Source: Paenirhizobium selenitireducens ATCC BAA-1503 (lineage in GTDB: Bacteria; Pseudomonadota; Alphaproteobacteria; Rhizobiales; Rhizobiaceae). Taken from it: DNA of 64,000 nt. The DNA lies in assembly GCF_000518785.1 (NCBI RefSeq), contig NZ_JAEG01000010.1, positions 124,001 to 188,000 of the forward strand, given 5' to 3'. Within the stretch, counting starts at the first letter, position 1. Each line of letters starts with the position of its first letter. The notes beneath the pieces were generated by a model. The model did not search any database, was not told the origin of the DNA, and saw only the letters and a program-made list of their open reading frames with translations. This document shows, one piece after another, positions 1-7,550 of this stretch. Position numbers and translations under genes: made by a program.

Positions 1-994
1 TGGATACATCCTTCAGCGGTTTCTGCACCTCCCGAACTGACCGCGTCACACGAGCGGCCGCCCGATTGTCGGCGCGCCGGGTCAGGATGCCCATGATCTT
101 CTTGAACATGTCGATGGCGCAGTCGGTCAGGTGACGGGAAAGATGCAACACCGTCGCGGCCAGGACAGCGTGCCGGCGTTCGGGGGTGAGATCGCGCAGA
201 TGCTGTGCGCTCATACGCATGCCCTCCGCGGTAAATTCGTCAAAGACCTTGACCGGAACCCGCTCCATCAAAGTCGCAGACAGATTCAGCGACCGCAGAA
301 AGCGAATTCGCTCGGCAATTCTATCGAGGTTGGCGGCTGCTGGTGACAATGCAGGCGTTCTCGCCCAGGCAAGGACGGTCACGCTCGTCTCTTCACGCGG
401 ATCGAGAAGCTTGTCGAGATCGAGCTTCTGACCCTCGGATAGCCCTCCAGCCAAAGCCCGGTGGGCGATACGAACGCCGCGCCGGATTGCCACATGAATG
501 ATGGCTTCAAGCGCCGATCGCGGAGGCAGGAGAATTCTCCGACGCCGCAACTCCTCAACCACCATGTCCGCCAATTTGTCGGCTTGGCGTACTGTTTGAG
601 CCGCCGGTGTCAGCCAACCGGTCAACACTCGCACATCAGATGGGGCAAATGGCCGAATCTGCATTCGATCGAAAAGCAGAATGAGATGTTCGCGCCGCGT
701 CTGCGGCCGCTCGAAGTAGCGATCGATCTCGCGATGATCGACACCGATCTGCCTTGCCAGAAACCGGAGGACGCCGAGCGGCAGAACCTCGCCATCCGCA
801 AGTGGTCGTCCCGGATACCGCAGCGTGGCCAGGACACAGGCAAGACCCAACCGGTTCGAAGCCTTGTTCTGTCGCATGATGAGATCGAGGTCGGATCGGT
901 CCAGCGTGTAGTGTTTGGCAACCTCCCTTTCGTCTTCCGGAATGGTTGTCGCCTGCTGCCACCATGTTTCGCTCAATATTACCCTTCGCGCCAT
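1..994 (-). CDS. tnpA: Tn3-family transposase TnpA, N-terminal part (cut by window edge)
   Basis: About 331 codons are open from an ATG at 994 to the left edge with no stop. The start MARRVILSETWWQ, followed by DEREVAKHYTLD, NRLGLACVLATLRYPGRPL and a region ending in PLGVLRFLARQIG, is the N-terminal (DUF4158-type) DNA-binding domain of large Tn3-family transposases, which bind the terminal inverted repeats. The catalytic DDE part would lie to the left and cannot be judged. It is divergent from tnpR with about 165 bp between them, the usual Tn3 layout with the res site in the gap. Family call firm; whether the element is active is unknown. Confidence 0.88.
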   Translation of the reverse strand, partial: MARRVILSETWWQQATTIPEDEREVAKHYTLDRSDLDLIMRQNKASNRLGLACVLATLRYPGRPLADGEVLPLGVLRFLARQIGVDHREIDRYFERPQTRREHLILLFDRMQIRPFAPSDVRVLTGWLTPAAQTVRQADKLADMVVEELRRRRILLPPRSALEAIIHVAIRRGVRIAHRALAGGLSEGQKLDLDKLLDPREETSVTVLAWARTPALSPAAANLDRIAERIRFLRSLNLSATLMERVPVKVFDEFTAEGMRMSAQHLRDLTPERRHAVLAATVLHLSRHLTDCAIDMFKKIMGILTRRADNRAAARVTRSVREVQKPLKDVS

Positions 995-1159
995 GCCTCG
1001 ATATCCCAGTAAAGTTGATGAAAATGCAGCGAACTGGAAAATGCCTGTCCGACAAACGACCGTTTGGCGGCGTCCACAAGTTTTGTCCGCAAACATTGCC
1101 ATTTAACGGCAAATCGGACATTGTCCGCATTGAACCAGAAAACGGACAAGTCGCACCTC
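995..1159. other. Putative res site / divergent tnpA-tnpR promoter region
   Basis: The gap between the divergent tnpA and tnpR starts holds several copies of a GTCCG-type word in both orientations (TGTCCGACAAACG near 1047, TTTGTCCGCAAAC near 1080, AATCGGACATTGTCCGC near 1113, ACGGACAAG near 1142). Repeated, partly inverted short motifs here are what the resolvase-binding subsites of a res site look like. Subsite borders I-III cannot be set by eye. Confidence 0.5.
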
Positions 1160-1711
1160 ATGACTGCGATCGGCTATGCAAGGGTCTCGACCGGAGAACA
1201 GGACACGGCGCTGCAGCTCGATGCCTTGCGGAAGGCAGGCTGCGAGAAGCTGTTCGAGGACAAGGCGTCAGGTGTAAAGACCGATCGGCCCGGTCTGACG
1301 GATGCTATCCGCTATTCACGTGACGGCGATACGCTGACGGTCTGGAAGCTCGACCGTCTCGGCCGATCAATGAAGCACCTGATCGAGATCGTCACTGAGC
1401 TGGAAGCAAAAGGAGTCGGCTTCCGCTCCATCACCGAGAATATCGACACCACGACATCGGGCGGTCGTCTGGTGTTCCACCTATTCGGGGCACTCGCGCA
1501 GTTCGAGCGCGACCTGATCCGGGAGAGAACGCGCGCTGGGCTGCAAGCCGCGGAGGAACGCGGCCGGCGCGGCGGCCGCCAGGCTGTCGTAACATCTGAG
1601 AAACTTGCCAAAGCTCGCCAGCATCTGGCGGCAGGCCTTAACGTACGAGAAGCCGCAGCGCGCCTGAAAATTGGCAAGACAGCGCTCTACGAAGCACTTA
1701 AAGCTGAGTAG
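1160..1711 (+). CDS. tnpR: Serine recombinase / resolvase TnpR
   Basis: A 183-aa serine site-specific recombinase that resolves Tn3-type cointegrates at res. The N-terminal motif IGYARVSTGEQ carries the catalytic serine (about residue 10), VWKLDRLGRS and RERTRAGLQAAEERG are the conserved arginine-rich stretches, and the last 45 residues (VREAAARLKIGKTALYEALK) form the Hin-type helix-turn-helix. An upstream in-frame extension to 1064 exists, but the family N-terminus begins at MTAIGYARVS, so 1160 is chosen. Family length is normal, so the gene looks intact. It probably belongs to the same transposon as the tnpA fragment. Confidence 0.93.
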   Translation: MTAIGYARVSTGEQDTALQLDALRKAGCEKLFEDKASGVKTDRPGLTDAIRYSRDGDTLTVWKLDRLGRSMKHLIEIVTELEAKGVGFRSITENIDTTTSGGRLVFHLFGALAQFERDLIRERTRAGLQAAEERGRRGGRQAVVTSEKLAKARQHLAAGLNVREAAARLKIGKTALYEALKAE

Positions 1712-1758
1712 CCGAATTGTCCGCCCCGGCGAGCATGCCAATACCGAATAGGAATCCC

Positions 1759-2295
1759 ATGAATTCAAGCAATGGCATGATGAACTCTTTCCAGGGGCAG
1801 TTGAATGACGCCATCCGAGATGTGTACGCACCCACCGGAATGAAGGTAACGCATCCAGCGCAACCCGAGGCCGAAAGCGCGGAGTACGGAGCTTGCCGCG
1901 TTGGTCTCGACGGTTATACCGTAGCTTTCCGGGTCGCCAAAACGACGCCGACCAAGATCGGCCAGTTCGTGACAATCTGGAAACGGCCGACGCCGGACGG
2001 TGAAATCGCTCCGCTCGATATCACGGACGACGTGCAATTCGTTGTGATCAGTGTCGCTGGCGCAGTCCATCGCGGGCAGTTCATCTTCAACCAAAAGATC
2101 CTGCTCGCAAAGGGCATCATGTCGCGCAACGGCAAGGGTGGAAAGAGAGCAATTCGTGTGTATCCGCCGTGGAGCACCCCAACGGCGAAAGACGCGATAC
2201 GAACACAGCAATGGCAGACGCAACACTTTCTACCTCTCGCGGCAGATGGAACTGCTGAATCATCGGAGTTGGTACGAAAACTCTTTCAAATCTAA
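1759..2295 (+). CDS. MepB-like family protein (probable transposon cargo)
   Basis: A 178-aa protein 47 bp downstream of tnpR on the same strand. The region GQFVTIWKRPTPDGEIAPLD, then VVISVAGAVHRGQFIFNQKIL, GIMSRNGKGGKRAIRVYPPW and a C-terminal TQQWQTQHFL follow the pattern of the MepB family. MepB in Staphylococcus is encoded beside the MepA efflux pump and has no well-defined activity. The start at 1759 has an AGGA about 8 nt upstream; ATG 1735 and TTG 1717 are alternatives. Placement suggests passenger DNA of the Tn3 element or the gene at its insertion edge. Function unknown. Confidence 0.6.
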   Translation: MNSSNGMMNSFQGQLNDAIRDVYAPTGMKVTHPAQPEAESAEYGACRVGLDGYTVAFRVAKTTPTKIGQFVTIWKRPTPDGEIAPLDITDDVQFVVISVAGAVHRGQFIFNQKILLAKGIMSRNGKGGKRAIRVYPPWSTPTAKDAIRTQQWQTQHFLPLAADGTAESSELVRKLFQI

Positions 2296-2315
2296 CGCCT
2301 TCAGAAATGGAGTTC

Positions 2316-3002
2316 TCACTCTGTTCTCAAATGTCGGACAGATTGGATACTTTCGTGTCGTGACGCCTGGTAGGGCTTTTGAACTTCGTCGGGAATGTCG
2401 CTCAGTGCCGGCGGAAGGAGGCTGGCCCCGATATTGTAAACGAGAGTCTCGACCTCGCGGGCTCTTTCGCGGATTTCTTTGCTTTCGTCGCCGCCGATCT
2501 GGATGAGCTGGGCCTCCGCTTCCGGCCGGGTGATGAAGCGAATGTCATCGATCTCGCGCTGCTTGTTGGCTGTCAGGGTCCGGATCAGCCCCAGGATTGC
2601 CCGCGCCTGGATGAGCGATAGGACGAGTTTGGTTTTCACCGCCGGCTCGTAGGGCAGTTCCCAAAACTCCCTGTATTCGGATTCCATCGGGATGCGGATC
2701 GCGGCAACGAGTGGCTTTTCCCCGTCGGCGAACCGGGCAGCGCTCAGGGCAGCAGCCAAAGCCCGATTACCTTGACTGCTCTGGTCCTGAAGAATGGACT
2801 CGATCAGGCGAAATTCCACCAACGAAGCCATCATGGTCTTTCCGGTTCCGGGGCTTCCGATAACCCGCACGGGAAAATCCAGGAGATCGTTCACCCGTCG
2901 GTGGTTGGCGATGAACGTTTTGATGGGCTCCGGGCTGGTAATCGCAAGAAACGCGGTTGTATCACGGATATATTCAGTCGCTCGGCGGAGGAAAGGGTTC
3001 AT
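2316..3002 (-). pseudogene. ORC/CDC6-like AAA ATPase, C-terminally truncated
   Basis: 228 aa starting 8 bp after the stop of the phosphoribosyltransferase-like gene, so the two were co-transcribed. It has a clear Walker A (VIGSPGTGKTMM, about residues 48-58) after an N-terminal ITSPEPIKTFIANHRRVNDLLDFPV stretch similar to the lead-in of ORC/CDC6-family ATPases, but no Walker B, sensor or winged-helix part. The reading frame stops 20 bp from the convergent MepB-like gene. Proteins of this type are normally several hundred residues longer, so I read this as a gene cut by the arriving Tn3 element or a deletion. A truncated yet translated protein is possible but would not hydrolyse ATP. Confidence 0.6.
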
Positions 3003-3010
3003 GTCCAGGT

Positions 3011-4105
3011 CTATCCGTGACGGTCTCGGCGTCGAAAGAGTGGTTGCATGGAATGGTGACCGCGCTCCGCTTCAGTCTCGGCCCAGAGCAACGGAATGCT
3101 GTTATTCGGCGTGTTGTGATCCATGATCAGGGGAAGAGCGCAATCCGCATAGCCGAGCTTGATCGTTGATTTCTTGGCGGCGTTGAGGTGTTCTTCCAGC
3201 CGCTTGTCGAGCCCTGGATCATGGTAGCGGTCACACAGATCGAGGATCCCTGCGTCGGTGTCTCGTTCAAGCTTGAGGTTTGCAGGCAACCGGATGCCTT
3301 CACTGACCGAAACGCTCCCGAACACCTTGTCCTCCCAATTGTCGCGCGCGAATGCGATGCGCTCGTCGAGACTCGTTCGCGCCTGGTCGGTCGAGATATA
3401 ATGGTGGATATGAAGAGCGAAGTTTTCAGCGAGTGGAAATTTGTCGTTCAGGTTTTTCCTGGCAACGCGGACCGCTTTGTTGAATTTTGCAAGTTTGCCA
3501 TCCCATTTGCCATCCTCCTCCTGGCGGATGAACGTGGTGCCGGATCCCGTGAAGTCCTCGATCAGGTAAACGCTGTCGAACTTTGCTGCTACGCCCGATG
3601 CCTTTTGAAGTTTGCCGCCGAGACTTGTCCACTTTTCGTCGTCGACGGTCAGCGTCGTGATGACCTGCTCCTGGTTTAACCTGCCGACATTTGCTCTGCG
3701 AAGAATATCCATGCGGCTGCCATCGCTCATGCCGACGAAGAGTGTCGAGCGGAGGCGCTTGTTGAAGGCATCCGTGCCTTCGCGGGTGCTCCAGACCTCG
3801 TAGGGCTTGATGCCGAGCTGCTGAGCTACAACTTTTCGAAGATGGGGCGTGACGACTTCTGGCACAAAGATCTCGATCAGACATTGCAGCTCAGCAGGTG
3901 ATATGTAGACGAGCCGTCGCTTGAAAAAGTCGTAGGCGGTTGGTCTGTCGGCCTTATCGAATTGCTTCAGCCAGACGGCGAGGCTTTCGATGAAACGAAC
4001 GCCGGCCCGGAAGTCGGCATAGCCGTCATATTTGATCGATGACATCATCTTCAGCCATGCGTATTCCCGGTTCGCCGGGCTTGTCTCACCCTCTTCCCAT
4101 CCCAT
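3011..4105 (-). CDS. Phosphoribosyltransferase-like protein (PRTase-CE type, putative conflict system)
   Basis: A 364-aa protein that is unlike housekeeping phosphoribosyltransferases in length and sequence. Residues about 178-191 (SVYLIEDFTGSGTT) match a PRPP-loop-like motif, and the C-terminus SIPLLWAETEAERG...QPLFRRRDRHG fits a conserved tail I associate with the PRTase-CE group predicted in prokaryotic conflict systems. The N-terminal 100 residues are helical (FRAGVRFIESLAVWLKQF, YDFFKRRLVYISPAEL). The neighbour is an ORC/CDC6-like ATPase. Several start codons lie in a pentanucleotide repeat (4098-4115); an internal start at 4048 (MMSSIKYDGY) is possible. Activity and target are unknown; the defence role is inference. 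Confidence 0.6.
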   Translation of the reverse strand: MGWEEGETSPANREYAWLKMMSSIKYDGYADFRAGVRFIESLAVWLKQFDKADRPTAYDFFKRRLVYISPAELQCLIEIFVPEVVTPHLRKVVAQQLGIKPYEVWSTREGTDAFNKRLRSTLFVGMSDGSRMDILRRANVGRLNQEQVITTLTVDDEKWTSLGGKLQKASGVAAKFDSVYLIEDFTGSGTTFIRQEEDGKWDGKLAKFNKAVRVARKNLNDKFPLAENFALHIHHYISTDQARTSLDERIAFARDNWEDKVFGSVSVSEGIRLPANLKLERDTDAGILDLCDRYHDPGLDKRLEEHLNAAKKSTIKLGYADCALPLIMDHNTPNNSIPLLWAETEAERGHHSMQPLFRRRDRHG

Positions 4106-4115
4106 CCCATCCCAT
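4096..4115 (-). repeat. Pentanucleotide repeat (ATGGG)x4 over the start codon
   Basis: Read on the minus strand, four tandem ATGGG units run from 4115 to 4096. Each unit supplies an ATG in a different frame. Only the ATG at 4105 opens the long reading frame of the phosphoribosyltransferase-like gene; those at 4115 and 4100 hit a stop within ten codons, and the one at 4110 after about twenty. Addition or loss of a unit would move other ATGs into or out of frame. Confidence 0.7.
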
Positions 4116-4618
4116 CACCTCAGCGATGAGATTCAATGCCATGCTGTTTGCCAAACAAGCCTCCCGAGCGCCTTGGCCAGAAATCTAGAAATGAAGACAA
4201 GAATCAGCAAGAATACTTACATGATCATTACATTCTGCAACCAGGAAGCGCACGCGATTTGATTGGCCCGAGGGGCGATTGGCGTCGGAATCCGCAGAGG
4301 TGCGGAAGCGGCGCTACAAGACAGGGTAAAACCGCATGAGCAATTGGCGACCCGTCACCAGTGCAATGAGGCTTAACAGGATCAGGATCGAGGAGATGGC
4401 GAGCAAAACTTTCAGCAATGCCGGCTGAGGCCCATTGCAAAAAAAAGCGAGACGATCTGCAATAAGAACTCAAACACTTGTTGATTATTTCCTAGTATAG
4501 CCCTGAGTTAGGATAATACTCAGAAAATGCCCGGGGTCACTTGCGAGACGATCAGTTGGCCACCATGTTTTTTGTATCTGAGAATGCAGGTGTCGGCGAT
4601 CGAATTTGGGGGGTGTTC
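4116..4618. other. Intergenic region, no supported gene
   Basis: About 500 bp upstream of two divergent genes, less GC-rich than its surroundings from about 4160 to 4240 and 4430 to 4510. A minus-strand frame ending at 4316 could encode a 35-40 aa hydrophobic peptide but has no ribosome-binding site. I see no RNA gene, and the only IS-like feature is simple A/T runs. It probably holds the promoters of the flanking genes. Confidence 0.4.
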
Positions 4619-5086
4619 ATGTGGCATGAAGTGAATTTTGGGAAGTGGTCGGATAAGCCGAAAACTTTGCCGCAGATTTTAGTTTCAGATCCTGACTGGT
4701 TCTTCTGGGCGGTTGAAACCGGTGTCTTCGCCAGCCGCAAAACACTTGCGGCCGAGGCGGAGGTACTAAACCGTCGCGCACGAGCGATCAAAATTCCCGC
4801 AGGCCAAGCTCCAAAGGATTGTGTTCGGTATTGGATAAGCCACGATGGCAAATTCTCGGACATGGAGCTCATAGAGGCATCTCAACCTGCTCATACCGGA
4901 TCAAGCTCTGAAATTCGCCGCGACAGCCTCAATCTTTACGCACCGAGGGCCATCAAAGATTACGACAAGCTTGGCTGCAAACTCTTGCTGAAGAGCTTTA
5001 AGTATTATTGGTTCGGGGGAAAGGCGTTCACCAAAGTCAAGGTAGAGGCGTTTTTTTCGGATCCTACAAATTTTGTGAAGCCTTGA
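4619..5086 (+). CDS. Hypothetical protein with short DUF3820-like motif
   Basis: 155 aa from ATG 4619, chosen because a GGGGGGTG stretch sits just upstream; an upstream in-frame ATG at 4541 has no such signal. The N-terminal VNFGKWSDKPKTLPQILVSD with DPDWFFWAVE resembles the FGK(Y)xGKTLxxI...DPxYxxW pattern of DUF3820-type modules, which occur as tails of DnaQ-like exonucleases and as stand-alone proteins. The C-terminal half (CVRYWISHDGKFSDMELIE; APRAIKDYDKLGCKLLLKSFKYYWFG) is not one I recognise. Base composition is lower in GC than the metabolic genes, fitting acquired DNA. Function unknown. Confidence 0.55.
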   Translation: MWHEVNFGKWSDKPKTLPQILVSDPDWFFWAVETGVFASRKTLAAEAEVLNRRARAIKIPAGQAPKDCVRYWISHDGKFSDMELIEASQPAHTGSSSEIRRDSLNLYAPRAIKDYDKLGCKLLLKSFKYYWFGGKAFTKVKVEAFFSDPTNFVKP

Positions 5087-5365
5087 CGGATAGTTTCCGG
5101 CTGGTGTTGGAATGACGCTCTACGCCGGTGCTATCTTGGGCTAAAGGAGTAAGATGTGTGCCCAGCCAGCTTGCCGATTGCAACAGCGTTCGGCACTGAG
5201 TTTTATATCCATGAAACGGAAATTATTACGGATACTCAGTATGGTGCTCTCATTAGGAATTGGCGGGTCGACGGTTCGAGTCCGTTCAAGGCGATGGATC
5301 TGGATTGGCCACCCGCTGCGAGTGGTATCGCGGCGCGAAGTACTCTATCCAGCCGTGGGCCTTCC

Positions 5366-5690
5366 TCAACCCTGGTTGAACCGCGCGATGAACTGGTCGA
5401 AGCGCGTCGCTGACGCCGCCTCGAAACAGCTCCTGCGGCAAGCCTCCATCATTGATCCGACCTTGTTCCAAGAAAACGATCCGGCTCGATACGTCCCGGG
5501 CAAACGCCATTTCGTGGGTCACGACTAGCATCGTCCGTCCCTCAGCCACCAGTCTTGCATGACTTTCAACACCTCCCCAACAAGCTCGGGATCGAGGCCG
5601 GACGTAGGCTCGTCGAAGAGAAGGACCCGCGGCTTCATGACCAGGGCGCGGGCGATTGCCGCTCTCTGCGGGCTTGCTGCAAATTTTCTG
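5366..5690 (-). pseudogene. Amino-acid ABC transporter ATPase (GlnQ/HisP type), degraded fragment
   Basis: Pieces in different frames spell the second half of a polar amino-acid transporter ATPase: [38 protein letters not shown] (Walker B, about 5660-5560), then [29 protein letters not shown] (H-loop, 5540-5450), then after another shift EAASATRFDQFIARFNQG and a stop at 5366. The part carrying Walker A is absent and at least two frameshifts separate the blocks. The gene is dead and is flanked by other relics. Confidence 0.8.
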
Positions 5691-5721
5691 CAGAGTCAGA
5701 ATGCCCCCTATCTCGCCGGCC

Positions 5722-5925
5722 TTATGCTTTGTTAACCTTTTGCAGTCCGAAGAGGTGCCCCAGTAGATCGCTCTGATCGTTGATGGTCCACTGGTCGGAA
5801 AAGCCCAGGCCCTTCTTCAGCCAGAGCATCGCTTCCAATCCGGCGATTGTCCGCCGCGCCGTTTTGAAGGATTGGAAGTCGCCGATCTTGGGCATGTTCT
5901 TCTTAACCCGAAAATGGTCACCAGA
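5722..5925 (-). mobile_element. IS6-family transposase, C-terminal remnant
   Basis: On the minus strand one frame reads DHFRVKKNMPKIGDFQSFKT, ARRTIAGLEAMLWLKKGLGF and a tail ending LLGHLFGLQKVNKA before a TAA at 5722. This has the end-of-protein pattern of IS6-family transposases (conserved H-R-VKK, GFQSFKTARRTIAGIEAM). The catalytic DDE region is missing, so only about 65 codons survive. It helps explain why 5.3-6.4 kb is broken. Confidence 0.6.
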
Positions 5926-6202
5926 TCCTGCTTGGCCATACCAAGATTGAGAACATAGTCAGCTATCACGGCGTCGACATTGAGGATGCACTGGAACTGG
6001 CCGAGCGAACTGAGATATAAAGGGAGGCGGCCCTGCATGCAGGCGGTGGGGCCGCTCGCTTTTGCTGTGACAGGGCCTCCCAAGATTCGATCTGCTTTGC
6101 GCCCGCATCTCGTTCGTTCAGTTGCCCTGAGACATATTTGAAAGTTGCCATGTGAACCTCGCTCGCGAGTTCGCATCCTTTCAAATTGCCGTAGCGCTAT
6201 GA

Positions 6203-6395
6203 TCAAGAAACAGCAGTTTTATGCGACTTGATACCCTCGAGGATCGCATGAACGCCGTCGAGGAACAGATCATCCTGTGAGCAATTGGTGTAGTTGCGGA
6301 AGGCGGACGCGAGCAGCGACAGGTAGGTTACCCCTTCGTACGTGAAAGAGGGCGGATGCTCCTTCTCTTCCTTTTCCTCTCTCTCAAGGGAATGC
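6203..6395 (-). pseudogene. Unrecognised gene fragment
   Basis: A minus-strand frame running into a stop at 6203 encodes about 60 residues including FTYEGVTYLSLLASAFRNYT and DDLFLDGVHAILEGIKSH, which look like real amphipathic helices, not a random frame. No start codon with a ribosome-binding site is visible and the frame begins next to the lysR stop. I do not recognise the family. Between it and the IS6 remnant (5926-6202) I see no supported gene. Confidence 0.3.
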
Positions 6396-6409
6396 CGGAC
6401 GTTCTGTAT

Positions 6410-7333
6410 CTATACTTTGTCCAACTCCGCCTGCAGCGTCCGGCGCATTTCGGCGGCGACGTCGGCAAGCGTGGCAATGACGCGTTCCGCCAGCCGTGAG
6501 CGGCTGCTCTTGGCCGGGCGCCAGACGACCACCGAATAGGGAACGCTCACACCGAGCCGACGAAGCACGACACCCTTGCCGATGTGGTTTTCGGCGGTCA
6601 GCGGATTGATGATCGAGACGCCGAGCCCGGCGGAAACCATGGAGCAGACGCTGGCCGCCGTCGTCGTTTCCACCGCGTAGCTGCGGATGATCCCTGCCTC
6701 GAAGAAGATATCGTCCAGCTTTCGCCTGTAGGGGTCGTCCTGGGAGAAGTAGACGAAGGGCTCGTTGTTGAAATCCTCCGGCTGCAGGACCTTTTTTCCG
6801 GCAAGAGGGTGGCCGATCGGCAGTACGCAGACCAGTTCGCCGACCTCGGTATGCTGGCTGATGACGCCCTGCTGTTCGAACCGTCCCTCGGTGACGCCGA
6901 GATCGAAGACGGTGGTCGATACCTCGTGCTGCAGGGAAAGCTCTTCCAGCGAGTGGAGGGAGAGATGCACAGCCGTGCGGCTCTTCTGCAGCCGCTGCGC
7001 GACGCGGGGCATGATCGATTCGGCGAAGGCCGGAATGGTGGCGATCCGGAAGTTCGCGGCGCTGTAGGTGCGGATCGCGGAAGCCGCGCGGCTGATCTCG
7101 TCCATGCCGACGAAGGACCGGCGCACCACTTCATGCAGCAGCAATGCCTGGTTGGTCGGCGTCAGACGCTTGCCGAAACGCAGGAACAGATCAAACCCGA
7201 TCCGCTGCTCCACCTCCCGCAATTCGCGACTGATAGTCGGCTGCGATGTCCCAAGGGCGGCCGCTGCCGCGGTCACGCTCTTGTTGACCATGACCGCGTT
7301 GAAGACCTCGATCTGGCGCTGGTTGAGACGCAT
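6410..7333 (-). CDS. lysR: LysR-family transcriptional regulator of lysA
   Basis: A 307-aa LysR-type regulator. Residues 1-60 (LNQRQIEVFNAVM...SVTAAAAALGTSQPTISRELREVEQRIG) are the winged helix-turn-helix, and the remainder is the periplasmic-binding-like effector domain (FRIATIPAFAESIMPRV; GLGVSIINPLTAENH). The gene is divergent from lysA with about 220 bp between starts, the arrangement of classical LysR, which activates diaminopimelate decarboxylase in response to diaminopimelate and lysine. Sequence style also fits NocR/OccR relatives. I infer it senses diaminopimelate or lysine and controls lysA and perhaps the transporter downstream. Confidence 0.85.
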   Translation of the reverse strand: MRLNQRQIEVFNAVMVNKSVTAAAAALGTSQPTISRELREVEQRIGFDLFLRFGKRLTPTNQALLLHEVVRRSFVGMDEISRAASAIRTYSAANFRIATIPAFAESIMPRVAQRLQKSRTAVHLSLHSLEELSLQHEVSTTVFDLGVTEGRFEQQGVISQHTEVGELVCVLPIGHPLAGKKVLQPEDFNNEPFVYFSQDDPYRRKLDDIFFEAGIIRSYAVETTTAASVCSMVSAGLGVSIINPLTAENHIGKGVVLRRLGVSVPYSVVVWRPAKSSRSRLAERVIATLADVAAEMRRTLQAELDKV

Positions 7334-7550
7334 GCCCCGGCCCTTCCTTTCGCAGCCCGCAGCCGGGATCCCGCTCTCATCCGATCGCCTCCCGTGCGGA
7401 ACTGATAAATATCAGTATACGTCCTTTTTCATATATCAATTCTGAATAAGCCGGCGCCAGTATTTATTTCTCAAGCATGACGATATCTGAAATCACTTAC
7501 CCGTCCGCCGGTCAGACAGGCCGACATTCGTGATGGGATGACACGACAAT
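7334..7550. promoter_or_regulatory. lysR-lysA divergent promoter with LysR-type palindrome
   Basis: The gap contains ACTGATA-AA-TATCAGT at 7401-7416, a perfect 7-bp inverted repeat with a 2-nt centre, followed by an AT-rich stretch to about 7445. An interrupted dyad with a T...A core in an AT-rich intergenic region is the usual form of a LysR-type recognition site. The distance to both starts fits control of both genes. Confidence 0.5.

Noticed and set aside
4314..4425. Short minus-strand frame encoding a hydrophobic peptide (LLKVLLAISSILILLSLIAL)
   Set aside because: It resembles a small membrane protein, but the only starts are TTG or CTG without a ribosome-binding site, and nothing around supports it.
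5270..5294. tRNA T-arm-like sequence (GACGG-TTCGAGT-CCGTT followed by CAAGGCG)
   Set aside because: The T-loop and stem are good and it could be a tRNA 3' end left by an integrating island, but no matching acceptor strand (CGCCTTG), D-arm or anticodon arm is found upstream within 90 bp, and no integrase gene is nearby. Not called as a tRNA.
5926..6184. Minus-strand frame beginning MKGCELASEVHMATFKYVSG
   Set aside because: No recognisable domain, no convincing ribosome site, and the C-terminal half is serine-rich and random-looking. It lies between two relics and is probably not coding.
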